This document shows positions 56,332 through 64,000 of a stretch of DNA of 64,000 nt, piece after piece. Each line of letters begins with the position of its first letter. Position 1 is the first letter of the stretch. The DNA comes from Aureimonas ureilytica DSM 18598 = NBRC 106430 (GTDB lineage Bacteria; Pseudomonadota; Alphaproteobacteria; Rhizobiales; Rhizobiaceae): the NCBI RefSeq assembly GCF_000382705.1, contig NZ_ARQE01000010.1:1-64000 (forward strand). The letters are read 5' to 3'. The position numbers were made by a program, and so were the translations under genes. Under the pieces are notes generated by a model that saw only the letters and a program-made list of their open reading frames with translations, had not been told where the DNA came from and did not search any database.

Positions 56332-57177
56332 TTATTCTTGGGCGGACACGACCTGCCGCTGTTCGCCGAGGTGCGGATTGCCGAGCGTCACGATATCGCC
56401 GGCCTTCAGGAAGACCGGCGGCTTCATGCCCGCGCCGACGCCCGCCGGCGTGCCCGTGGTGATCACGTCGCCCGGCTCCAGCGCCAGGAATTCCGACGTG
56501 TAGGAAACGATGGTGGCGAAGTCGAAGATCATGTCGGCCGTCGTGCCGGTCTGCATCCGCTGGCCGTTGACGTCGAGCCAAAGCTCCAGCGCGGCCGGGT
56601 TCTCGATCTCGTCCCGCGTCACCAGCCAGGGGCCGAGCGGGCCGAAGCCGGGGGCGCTCTTGCCCTTCAGCCATTGCCCGCCGCGCTCCTTCTGCCAGGC
56701 GCGCTCGGACACGTCGTTGCACAGGCAGAAGCCGGCGACGTAATCCAGCGCCTCGTCCTTCGAGACCTGATAGCAGCGCTCGCCGATGACGATGGCGACC
56801 TCGACCTCCCAATCGACCTTGGTGGCGCCGTTCGGAATGGCGAAGCCGTCGCGCGGGCCAGCGATGGAGGACACCGCCTTGTTGAACAGAAGCGGCTCGC
56901 TCGGCGTCTCGGACCCCGTCTCGGCGGCGTGTTCGGCATAGTTGCGACCGACCGCGACGAAGTTCCTCGTGCCGCCGACCGGGGGGCCGAGCCGGTGGCT
57001 CGGATCGGCCTTGGGCAGGCTTTTCGGGTCGAGCGCGCGCAGCTTCTCCAGCCCGTGGCGCGAGAGCACCGCGCCGGCGATGTCGTCGATCTCGCCCGAC
57101 AGGTCGCGGATGCGGTTTTCCTCGTCGATCAGCCCCGGCTTCTCGGCTCCCGGCTCTCCGAAACGCACCAACCTCAT
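56332..57177 (-). CDS. Fumarylacetoacetate hydrolase-family protein
   Basis: A 281-residue FAH-family protein with a C-terminal hydrolase core (about 65-270): 'GRNYAEHAAETGSE', 'EVEVAIVIGERC' with acidic metal ligands, and 'ALEPGDVITTGTPAGVG'. The family includes acylpyruvate hydrolases, oxaloacetate decarboxylases and ureidoglycolate-lyase-like enzymes. ATG 57177 has GGAGG upstream. It follows guanine deaminase in the same direction in a purine-degradation cluster, so a role on a purine breakdown product is possible but unproven. Confidence 0.85.
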   Translation of the reverse strand: MRLVRFGEPGAEKPGLIDEENRIRDLSGEIDDIAGAVLSRHGLEKLRALDPKSLPKADPSHRLGPPVGGTRNFVAVGRNYAEHAAETGSETPSEPLLFNKAVSSIAGPRDGFAIPNGATKVDWEVEVAIVIGERCYQVSKDEALDYVAGFCLCNDVSERAWQKERGGQWLKGKSAPGFGPLGPWLVTRDEIENPAALELWLDVNGQRMQTGTTADMIFDFATIVSYTSEFLALEPGDVITTGTPAGVGAGMKPPVFLKAGDIVTLGNPHLGEQRQVVSAQE

Positions 57178-57288
57178 GCCTGTCCCTCCTGCTTCTCGCC
57201 GGATCGCCCGGCGGATTCCTGTCGCCCCTTCGACGCCGCGCGTTCAAGCGCGTCATCGCTCCGCCATCTAGCGCGGCGGGAGCCGGTT

Positions 57289-58665
57289 TTAACCGGCCAT
57301 CGCGGCCAAGCCTCCGTGAGCGGGCGGCGGCAGCTCGCTCGCGCCGCGCGAATGAAGTCGGCGGCCGGCGGCATAGGTCGCGACCACCGCGCGCTCGTCG
57401 CCGAGGACGGTCAGCGCGAAGAGTTCCTCTTCCAGCGTCTCCACCCGCTCCATGCGCTGGCGCAGCGCCGGCGTGGCGCGCGCGTCGAGAATCGTGAGGT
57501 CCGCCTCGAAGCCGGGCGCGACCTGTCCGATGCGGTCGCCATGGCCGATCGCGTCGGCATTGCCCGCCGTCATCATGTAGAAGGCCGCATGGCCGGGCAG
57601 GCGCTGGCCGCGCAGCGCCAGAACCTTGTAGCCCTCGCCCGCCGTCTGGAGCATGGAATAGGACGTGCCGCCGCCGATATCGGTGGCGAGCCCCATGCGC
57701 AGGTTTGCAGCCAGCGCGCCGTCCCGGTCGAACAGGCCGGAGCCAAGGAACAGGTTCGAGGTCGGGCAGAACACCGCCGTCGCCTGATGCTCGGCCAGCG
57801 CCGCGCGTTCGCGCTCCGACAGGTGGATGCAATGGCCGAACAGGGCGCGGCGGCGCACGAGGCCGTAGCGCTCGTAGACGTCCGTATAGTCTTTCGCCCA
57901 AGGGAAGAGTTCACGCACGAAGGCGATCTCGCCGAGATTCTCGGAGAGATGCGTCTGGATGGCGAGATCGGGATGGTCCTTGGCGAGCGCGCCCGCCACC
58001 TCCAGCTGCGCCTCGGTGGAGGTCGGCGCGAAGCGCGGCGTGATCGCGACCTCCAGCCGCCCCGCCCCGTGCCAGCGCTGGACGAGCGCCAGCGTTTCGT
58101 CATGGGCGCGCTCGGGCGTGTCGGTGAGCTCGGGCGGCGCGTTGCGGTCCATCATGACCTTGCCGCCGATCATGCGCAGGCCGAGCCGCGCGCTTTCGGA
58201 AAAGAAACTCTCCGCCGATTGCGGATGCGAGGTGCAGAAGGCGACAGCCGTGGTCGTGCCGTTGCGCAGAAGCTCGCGCAGGAGGAACTGCGCGGCAGCG
58301 TCCGCCACCACGGGGTCGCCATAGCGCGACTCCTCGGGGAACGTGTATTTGGCGAGCCATTCCATCAGCTCCGTGCCGTAGGAGGCGATCACCTGCGTCT
58401 GCGGCATGTGGAGATGCGGGTCGATGAAGCCGGCCGTCAGCAGAAACGGGCGATAATCCGTCACCGGCTGATCGGGGCCGAGCCCGTCGAGAAGCTCGCT
58501 CGCCTCGCCCACGGCCTGGATGAGGCCGTCGCGGATGACGACGAGCCCGTCCTCGATGAAGCGCGCAGCCGGGGTCTCGCCCGGCTGGAGAGGCTGCACG
58601 TCGTAGGAGAGAACGCGCGCGCGAAGGGCGAGCGTGCCGCCCGCTGGAATCGTGATGTCGGTCAT
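57289..58665 (-). CDS. guaD: Guanine deaminase
   Basis: A 458-residue amidohydrolase converting guanine to xanthine and ammonia. Metal ligands H84 and H86 in 'DPHLHMPQ', 'TFPEE' and 'CTSHPQS' typical of guanine deaminases, 'QTHLSENLGEI', 'FGHCIHLSE' and 'LATDIGGG' are all present. ATG 58665 gives the normal start; the 32-residue longer form has no likeness. It is downstream of puuD in the same direction and beside a BMP-type transporter, fitting purine salvage and breakdown. Confidence 0.93.
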   Translation of the reverse strand: MTDITIPAGGTLALRARVLSYDVQPLQPGETPAARFIEDGLVVIRDGLIQAVGEASELLDGLGPDQPVTDYRPFLLTAGFIDPHLHMPQTQVIASYGTELMEWLAKYTFPEESRYGDPVVADAAAQFLLRELLRNGTTTAVAFCTSHPQSAESFFSESARLGLRMIGGKVMMDRNAPPELTDTPERAHDETLALVQRWHGAGRLEVAITPRFAPTSTEAQLEVAGALAKDHPDLAIQTHLSENLGEIAFVRELFPWAKDYTDVYERYGLVRRRALFGHCIHLSERERAALAEHQATAVFCPTSNLFLGSGLFDRDGALAANLRMGLATDIGGGTSYSMLQTAGEGYKVLALRGQRLPGHAAFYMMTAGNADAIGHGDRIGQVAPGFEADLTILDARATPALRQRMERVETLEEELFALTVLGDERAVVATYAAGRRLHSRGASELPPPAHGGLAAMAG

Positions 58666-58843
58666 GGCGGGGAGTCTAAACCCTGTGGGTGCGCGGAGAT
58701 AGGGCGAGACGAAACCTTTGGGCGGAGAGCCGGGCGCGTTGTCGTTTCCGCGAGGCGCCAAGCGCCGTCCATGCGGCGCATGGGCGGGGAGCGGCGAGGG
58801 AAAGGACTTGGCGGATCGGCCCTGAGAGGTGTCGTTCCCGCTT

Positions 58844-60103
58844 TTAGGGACGGTAACGGCCGCTGCCGGTTTCCAGCCAGCGGGCGAGCGCCAGGCGCTC
58901 GGAGGGCTCCATGCCCGTGATGTTGCCGGGCGGCATGGCGTGGGAGCGCACAGCCTGACGCTCGATCAGCGAAGCGTTCAGGACGATGTCGCGGCCGTTT
59001 TCGAGAAGCACGCCCTTGGGCGCATGGCCCATGCCCGGCCAGAGCGGCTTGCGCGCATGGCACATGGAGCAGCGCGACTGGATGATGCCTTCGGCCTCCT
59101 GAAACTGAGGCGAGCGGGCGAGCGCGAGCTGCGGATCGGCAGGAAAGTCGAGGCTCTCGTTGGTGGAGGACGCCTCGCTCAAGGGTGAGGCGCGCCAGCC
59201 CGGCGCGCCCGACAGGGTGATGACGAGGGCGAACAGGACGCCCGCCACGGCCCAGCACCACCAGAGATGCTGGCCGGTCTTGTGCTTGGTGTTGAAGAAA
59301 TGGCGCACGACCGCGCCGATCAGCAGCACCAGCCCCGCGATGGCCCAGTTCCATTCCGTGGCGAAGGCCAGCGGATAATGGTTGGACAGCATCAGGAAGA
59401 TGACCGGCAGGGTCAGGTAGTTGTTGTGCAGCGAGCGCTGCTTGGCCGCCGCGCCGAGGCGCGGGTCGGGCGAGCGCCCGGCCTTGAGGTCCGCCACCAC
59501 GATCTTCTGGTTGGGGATGATGAGCATGGCGACATTGGCGGTCATGATCGTCGCGATCATGGCGCCCGTGTGCAGCATGGCCCCGCGCCCCGAGAAGAGC
59601 TGGCTGAAGACGAAGCTCGCCGCCACGACATAGACGAAGACGATGCCGAGCAGAACCGAGTCGTTCTTGCCGAGCGGCGACTTGCAGATCCGGTCATAGA
59701 CGACCCAGCCGAGCGCCAGCCCGGCGACGCCGATGAGGACGGCGGCCCAGGCCGGAAGATCGGCCCTGGCGGGGTCGATCAGATAAAGATCGGCGCCGAG
59801 ATAATAAACGAGGAACAGAAGCGCCGCGCCCGACAGCCAGGTCGCGTAGCTCTCCCATTTGAACCAGGTCAGGTCCTCCGGCATGTGCGGCGGCGCGACC
59901 ATGTATTTCTGGATATGGTAGAAGCCGCCGCCATGGACCTGCCAGGCTTCGCCGCCGACGCCCACCATGGGCGCGCCATGCGGCTTTCGGAGGCCGAGAT
60001 CGAGCGCGATGAAATAGAAGGATGATCCGATCCAGGCGATGGCCGTGACGACATGCACCCAGCGCACGCCGAACTGCAGCCATTCGGAAAGATAAGTCCA
60101 CAT
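58844..60103 (-). CDS. puuD: Membrane urate hydroxylase with cytochrome c domain
   Basis: A 419-residue PuuD-type protein. About eight membrane helices (25-320) start 'WVHVVTAIAWIGSSFYFIALD' and include several conserved His ('VGGEAWQVHGGGFYHIQKY'); a C-terminal cytochrome c domain has the heme site 'CSMCH' (345-349) and Met ligand candidates in 'HAMPPGNITGM'. It oxidises urate to 5-hydroxyisourate, passing electrons to the respiratory chain through the heme. ATG 60103 is the usual N terminus. It links the purine ABC transporter to guaD. Confidence 0.92.
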   Translation of the reverse strand: MWTYLSEWLQFGVRWVHVVTAIAWIGSSFYFIALDLGLRKPHGAPMVGVGGEAWQVHGGGFYHIQKYMVAPPHMPEDLTWFKWESYATWLSGAALLFLVYYLGADLYLIDPARADLPAWAAVLIGVAGLALGWVVYDRICKSPLGKNDSVLLGIVFVYVVAASFVFSQLFSGRGAMLHTGAMIATIMTANVAMLIIPNQKIVVADLKAGRSPDPRLGAAAKQRSLHNNYLTLPVIFLMLSNHYPLAFATEWNWAIAGLVLLIGAVVRHFFNTKHKTGQHLWWCWAVAGVLFALVITLSGAPGWRASPLSEASSTNESLDFPADPQLALARSPQFQEAEGIIQSRCSMCHARKPLWPGMGHAPKGVLLENGRDIVLNASLIERQAVRSHAMPPGNITGMEPSERLALARWLETGSGRYRP

Positions 60104-60407
60104 GGGATGACCCCCGAGACGCCGCCCCCTTGTCGCGGAACGCCTCAAAATGAATCCGATGTGCCTTTGCGGGCCCCTCGCCGTTCAGGAGACGGTGGGA
60201 GGAGCCAGGCGTTGGGGAAAGGGCGCGGGGCGCCCTTTCGGAACTCGTCGGCCGCCCGGTCAGCATCCCTCATAGAACGCCGACCGGAGGGTCGTGATGG
60301 CGAGTCAGCCAGCGTGGAGTCGCGAGACCCGAAGCGGAGCGGACTTTGTGTCCGTGAGCATCGGAAGCGCAGCGAACCGCGCTGGATGACCGCCAGCGCG
60401 AGCCGTC
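60104..60407. other. Intergenic region upstream of puuD
   Basis: This 304-base stretch has no gene-like frame. Near the BMP-protein end it holds the hairpin at 60378-60400 and a small stem CGGAC/GTCCG at 60339-60353. The puuD promoter should lie here but no clear hexamer pair was found. Confidence 0.5.
60378..60400 (-). terminator. Hairpin downstream of the BMP binding-protein gene
   Basis: CGCGCTGG (60378-60385), loop ATGACCG, CCAGCGCG (60393-60400): an eight-base perfect stem, starting eight bases after the stop at 60408 on the minus strand. No T run follows, so it may be an RNA-stabilising hairpin or a weak terminator. Confidence 0.45.
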
Positions 60408-61493
60408 TTAGTTACGCACGCCTTGGACGTACCAGTCCATCTTGAGCAAGTCCGCATCCGGAATGACCTGGCCCGCCGCCACCTTGTCGGCGCCGGACTG
60501 GTCCTTGATCGGGCCGGTGAAGACTTCGTAGGTACCGGCCTTGGTCTCGTCCACGACCTTCTGCGCGGCGGCCTTCACATCGGCCGGCATCTTGTCGTTG
60601 AACGGGGCCATCTCGACCTCGCCTTCCTTCATGCCGAGCCAGACGTCCTGCGTCTTCCAGGAGCCGTCGATCACCGCGTTGACGCGGTCGACATAGTAGG
60701 GACCCCACTGGTCGACGATCGCGGTCATGTGCGCGTTCGGCGCGAACTTGGTCATGTCCCAGGCCTGACCGAAGGCGATGGCGCCGCGCTTCTCGGCTTC
60801 CTGCAAGGGGCCGGGGCTGTCGGTGTGCTGCGTGATGACGTCCGCGCCCTGGTCGAGCAGCGCGCCGGCGGCCTGCGCTTCTTTGGCGGGGTCGTACCAG
60901 GAGTTCACCCAGACGACCTGCGTCTCGAAATTCGGGTTCACCTTGCGGGCGGCGAGCGTGAAGGCGTTGATGCCCATCACGACTTCCGGGATCGGGAAGG
61001 AGGCGACATAGCCGGCCTTGCCGGTCTTCGACATCATGCCGGCGATGGTGCCGAGCACGGCGCGGCCCTGGTAGAACTTCGAATTGTAGGCGGCCATGTT
61101 CGGCGCGGTCTGGTAGCCCGTCGCGTGCTCGAACTTCACCTTCGGGAACTGCTTGGCGACCTTCAGCGTCGGGTTCATGAAGCCGAACGAGGTCGCGAAG
61201 ATGATGTCGTTGCCGTCCTGCGCGAGCTGGCGGATGACGCGCTCGGCATCCGGCCCCTCGGCGACGTTCTCGACGAAGGTGGTCGTGACCTTGTCGCCGA
61301 GCTTCTCGGCCAGATACTTGCGGCCCTGGTCATGGGCGAAGGAATAGCCGAAGTCGCCGACCGGGCCGACATAGACGAAGGCGGCCTTCACCGGACGGTC
61401 CGTGACCTGCGCGAAGGCGGGCGCGCCGATCGCGAGCGTGGCGGCGAGAGCGACGCCTCCCAGAAGGACCTGACGGCGGTTGATGAGGGTCAT
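60408..61493 (-). CDS. BMP-family ABC transporter substrate-binding protein
   Basis: A 361-residue periplasmic binding protein of the PnrA/BMP family, which captures nucleosides or purines. The N terminus has a twin-arginine-like signal ('NRRQVLLGG', cleavage after 'AFA' near residue 28). The mature part contains 'AAFVYVGPVGDFGYSFAHDQGRKYL', 'DIIFATSFGFM' and 'VKFEHATGY'. There is no lipobox, unlike many BMP proteins. It is encoded after the two permeases and the ATPase in the same direction; the substrate is probably a purine given puuD and guaD next door. Confidence 0.88.
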   Translation of the reverse strand: MTLINRRQVLLGGVALAATLAIGAPAFAQVTDRPVKAAFVYVGPVGDFGYSFAHDQGRKYLAEKLGDKVTTTFVENVAEGPDAERVIRQLAQDGNDIIFATSFGFMNPTLKVAKQFPKVKFEHATGYQTAPNMAAYNSKFYQGRAVLGTIAGMMSKTGKAGYVASFPIPEVVMGINAFTLAARKVNPNFETQVVWVNSWYDPAKEAQAAGALLDQGADVITQHTDSPGPLQEAEKRGAIAFGQAWDMTKFAPNAHMTAIVDQWGPYYVDRVNAVIDGSWKTQDVWLGMKEGEVEMAPFNDKMPADVKAAAQKVVDETKAGTYEVFTGPIKDQSGADKVAAGQVIPDADLLKMDWYVQGVRN

Positions 61494-61519
61494 CGAGAAC
61501 TCCTTGAGATGAGCTGATA

Positions 61520-62443
61520 TCAGGCCGAAGCCCGGAAGGGTTTGCCGAGGCAGGCCGGCGCCGCGCTGCGCGTGCGCGACCGCCCCGAAATGACGGCGAG
61601 GACGAGGATCGTCGCGAGATAGGGAAGGCTGGTCAGGAACTCGGGCGCCAGAAGCGACCAGCCGGCGGCCTTGGCCTGAAGCTCCAGCGTGATGACCGCG
61701 CCAAAGAGATAGGCGCCGAGGAGAAGCCGCCCCGGCCGCCAGGAGGCGAAGACGACGAGCGCGATGGCGATCCAGCCGCGCCCGGCCGTCAGCCGCTCGG
61801 CCCACATGGGCGTCAGCACCAGCGAATAGTAAGCGCCCGCCAGACCCGCCATGGCCCCACCGAACAGCACCGCGCAATAGCGGACCTTCAGAACGGGGTA
61901 GCCGATCGAATGGGCCGAGGAATCGCTTTCGCCGACCGCCCGCAGCACGAGGCCTGCGCGTGAGTGCTTGAGGAACCACCAGACCGCGAAGGTCAGCGCG
62001 AAGGAGGCGTAGACGATCGGCGAATAGCCGAAGAGGACGCGCCAGATCGGATCGTCGCTGAGGCTCGAGGGAAAGACCGAGCCGAAGACGGGCGTGGTGA
62101 TGCCCACGAACGATGCGCCAGCCAGCGCCGACACACCCGTGCCGAAGATCGTCAACGCCAGTCCCGTCGCCACCTGATTGGCTGTCAGCGTCAGCGTCAG
62201 ATAGGCGAAGATCAGCGAGGCGGCGGCCGCCGCCGCCATGCCGCCGAGCGCGCCCAGCGCCGGCACGCCCGTCGTCACCGAGACGATGAAGCCGGTGACG
62301 GCGCCGATCAGCATCATGCCTTCGACGCCGAGATTGAGGACGCCCGACTTTTCCACCACGAGCTCGCCGAGCGCGGCGATGAGAATGGGCGTCGCCGAGG
62401 TCACGACCGCGACGATGATGGCGACGATCAGGGCCTCGTTCAT
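61520..62443 (-). CDS. ABC transporter permease (BMP type, second subunit)
   Basis: A 307-residue inner-membrane permease with about nine hydrophobic helices, of the branched-chain-like (BPD_transp_2) family: 'ALGELVVEKSGVLNLGVEGMMLIGA' near residue 25, 'ANQVATGLALTIFGTG' and 'GAYLFG'. These are the features of NupQ/YufQ-like permeases that pair with BMP binding proteins. The start overlaps the other permease by four bases (ATGA) and the gene lies 26 bases before the binding-protein gene. Confidence 0.9.
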   Translation of the reverse strand: MNEALIVAIIVAVVTSATPILIAALGELVVEKSGVLNLGVEGMMLIGAVTGFIVSVTTGVPALGALGGMAAAAAASLIFAYLTLTLTANQVATGLALTIFGTGVSALAGASFVGITTPVFGSVFPSSLSDDPIWRVLFGYSPIVYASFALTFAVWWFLKHSRAGLVLRAVGESDSSAHSIGYPVLKVRYCAVLFGGAMAGLAGAYYSLVLTPMWAERLTAGRGWIAIALVVFASWRPGRLLLGAYLFGAVITLELQAKAAGWSLLAPEFLTSLPYLATILVLAVISGRSRTRSAAPACLGKPFRASA

Positions 62444-63591
62444 GCCGGCACCCCGGTTTCGGTCTTGGCCTGCGCTGCGGGCGCGGTGGCCGGGCCGCCC
62501 TTGGCCGGCAGGCCGACGGGCGCGCCGCTGCCGCCGCCCGACGCGGTCAGCCGGTAGCGCACGAGAATGTCCACCGCCAGCAGGAAGAAGAGCATCATGG
62601 CCTGGAACACGCCGATCGCGGCGGCCGGCAGGCCGATGGCCGTCTGCGCGCTTTCGCCGCCGACATAGGTCAGCGCCAGAACCAGCGCGGCGAGCACGAT
62701 GCCGAGCGGATGGAGGCGGCCGAGAAAGGCGACGATGATGGCGGTGAAGCCGTAGCCCACCGGAAAGCTCGGCACCATCTGCCCGAACGGGCCGGCGGCC
62801 TCGAAAATGCCGGCGAGCCCGGCGAGCGCGCCGCCGAGCGCCATGGTCATCCAGACGACGCGCGTTTCGCGAAAGCCGCCATAGCGGGCGGCCTGCGGGC
62901 TGAGGCCGACGACGCGCACCTGAAAGCCCGCGACCGTGCGCGACACCGCGAACCAGAGCGTCAGCGCCAGCGCGAGCGCCACCGGAATGCCCAGATGGAT
63001 CAACGTGCCCGGCACCACGAAGGGCAGCGTCTGGTCGGCCGAGAACATGGCCGTCTGCGGGAAGTTGAACCCCATCGGGTCCTTCCAGGGGCCGCGCATC
63101 AGATAATAGAGGATCTGAATGGCGACATAGTTCAGCATCAGGCTGGAGAGGATTTCCGAGACGCCCAGCGCCGTGCGCAGAAAGGCCGGAACGGCCGCCC
63201 AGACCATGCCGCCGACCATGCCCGCGACAACCATGAGCGGGAGGATCCACGGCCCCGTGGCGTCCATCGTCAGCAGCGCGATGCCGGTGCCGGCGAGGCC
63301 GCCCATGACGTATTGCCCCTCCGCGCCGATGTTCCAGACATTGGCGCGGAAGCCGACCGACAGGCCGACCGCGATCATGGCGAGCGGCGCGGCCTTCACC
63401 AGAAGGTCCTGCCAGCGATAGGGATTGAAGAGCGGCGTGACGAAAATCTCGCGCACCGCGCCGAGCCCGTCATAGCCGAGCAGGGTGAAGACGATGGCGC
63501 CGACGACGAGCGTCAGGGCGACGGCCAGAACCGGCGTCGCGAACAGCATGGCGCGGCTCGGCTCACGCCGGGGAACGAAGCGAAGAGGCAT
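62440..63591 (-). CDS. ABC transporter permease (BMP type, first subunit)
   Basis: A 383-residue inner-membrane permease with about ten helices, typical of NupP/YufP-like partners: 'GFRANVWNIGAEGQYVMGGLAGTGIAL', 'GVSEILSSLMLNYVA' and 'GYGFTAIIVAFLGRLHPLGIV'. The start codon shares a base with the ATPase stop (TGATG), and the stop overlaps the next permease. It and the 307-residue partner form the membrane channel of the purine or nucleoside importer. Confidence 0.9.
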   Translation of the reverse strand: MPLRFVPRREPSRAMLFATPVLAVALTLVVGAIVFTLLGYDGLGAVREIFVTPLFNPYRWQDLLVKAAPLAMIAVGLSVGFRANVWNIGAEGQYVMGGLAGTGIALLTMDATGPWILPLMVVAGMVGGMVWAAVPAFLRTALGVSEILSSLMLNYVAIQILYYLMRGPWKDPMGFNFPQTAMFSADQTLPFVVPGTLIHLGIPVALALALTLWFAVSRTVAGFQVRVVGLSPQAARYGGFRETRVVWMTMALGGALAGLAGIFEAAGPFGQMVPSFPVGYGFTAIIVAFLGRLHPLGIVLAALVLALTYVGGESAQTAIGLPAAAIGVFQAMMLFFLLAVDILVRYRLTASGGGSGAPVGLPAKGGPATAPAAQAKTETGVPA

Positions 63592-64000
63592 CAGGCCGCC
63601 ACCTCCGCATGGGTCTCGCCATGGATGCCGCCCATCAGAAGGCCGACGCGCTCGATCGAAATGCCCTTCACCTCCATGGCCGGGGACAGACGCCCCTCGT
63701 TGATGACGGCGAGCCGGTCGCAGAGTTCGAGAAGCTCGTCCAGATCCTGGCTGACGACGACGATGGCCGTGCCCTTGGCGGCCAGATCCAGCATGGCCTG
63801 CCGGATGAAGCCGGCCGCGCCCGCATCGACGCCCCAGGTCGGCTGCGAGACGACGAGAACCGTCGGCTCCTGCCCGATCTCGCGGCCCATGATGAATTTC
63901 TGCAAGTTTCCGCCCGAGAGCGAGCGCGCGGCCGCGCGCGGCCCCGTCGCCTTGACGCCGAAACCCTTGATGACGCTTTCGGCAAAGCTCCTGGCCGCGC
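63591..64000 (-). CDS. ABC transporter ATP-binding protein, C-terminal part
   Basis: The last 136 residues of an ATPase cut by the window end. The signature 'LSGGN' is seen, followed by 'QKFIMGREI', a modified Walker B 'VLVVSQPTWGVDAGA' and the H-loop-equivalent region 'IVVVSQDLDELLELCDRL'. This is the second nucleotide-binding half of a tandem ATPase, as in sugar and BMP-type importers (NupO-like). The usual 'DEPT' is replaced by 'SQPTWG', the normal degenerate form in this half. It overlaps the downstream permease by one base. Confidence 0.9.
   Translation of the reverse strand, partial: AARSFAESVIKGFGVKATGPRAAARSLSGGNLQKFIMGREIGQEPTVLVVSQPTWGVDAGAAGFIRQAMLDLAAKGTAIVVVSQDLDELLELCDRLAVINEGRLSPAMEVKGISIERVGLLMGGIHGETHAEVAA

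Noticed and set aside
54214-58920. 1568-codon open frame on the plus strand
   Set aside because: It is antisense to glgE, the FAH gene and guaD, all with clear motifs, and its translation is low-complexity Arg/Ala/Gly-rich with no family likeness. GC-rich genes often leave the opposite strand open.

Overview
The window looks like chromosomal DNA of a GC-rich alphaproteobacterium, most likely a member of the Hyphomicrobiales (Rhizobiales). The evidence is a SUV3-like helicase (MgpS type) with S4-protein, fdxA and carD neighbours, an RpoH2-like sigma factor, phaA-phaB beside phaR, mtgA-rpmF, the rhizobial trehalose-utilisation pair thuA-thuB, and the membrane urate hydroxylase PuuD. An Aurantimonadaceae-like genus is a guess from gene content only. 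Both ends cut through genes.

Region 1 (1-3661) is the end of an integrated element. Seven tightly packed, mostly start/stop-overlapping genes, including a second type of DNA polymerase sliding clamp, an excisionase-like small protein and a tyrosine integrase, run into the 3' end of a tRNA-Arg(CCT) gene. Three phased GTCCGAAC repeats lie between the integrase and the tRNA.

Region 2 (3.7-32 kb) is mostly core genome. It holds thiN and a TPP-riboswitch-controlled thiBPQ thiamine transporter, an M48 lipoprotein protease, rpoH, carD, fdxA, an S4 protein and a large helicase. Next come two duplicated secreted PepSY-like proteins, the PHB genes phaB, phaA and phaR, then rpmF, mtgA, ispA, a WYL regulator, an M20 amidohydrolase, a variant histidine phosphatase, a lytic transglycosylase and ispG. 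Two tiny DUF3309 membrane proteins, an MFS transporter with a DeoR regulator, and an EamA transporter close the region.

Region 3 (32-56 kb) is dominated by alpha-glucan and trehalose chemistry. A five-gene leftward series treZ-malQ-treY-thuA-thuB combines trehalose synthesis from glucan with an apparent trehalose oxidation module. A second leftward series, glgE-mak-glgB, encodes most of the GlgE pathway but has no treS in the window. Between them lies a rightward operon of an 1105-residue transglutaminase/DUF2126 protein, a circularly permuted ATP-grasp/alpha-E fusion and a second transglutaminase. It is divergent from a zinc-ribbon metallopeptidase and followed by a diguanylate cyclase. The biochemical role of this operon is not established and it is the most interesting locus here.

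Region 4 (56-64 kb) is a purine uptake and breakdown cluster: a BMP-type ABC transporter (ATPase cut by the window end), PuuD urate hydroxylase, guanine deaminase and an FAH-family hydrolase, all leftward. Very long antisense reading frames are common because of the high GC content and were not called as genes. All functional calls rest on recognised motifs and family knowledge; no database search was possible.
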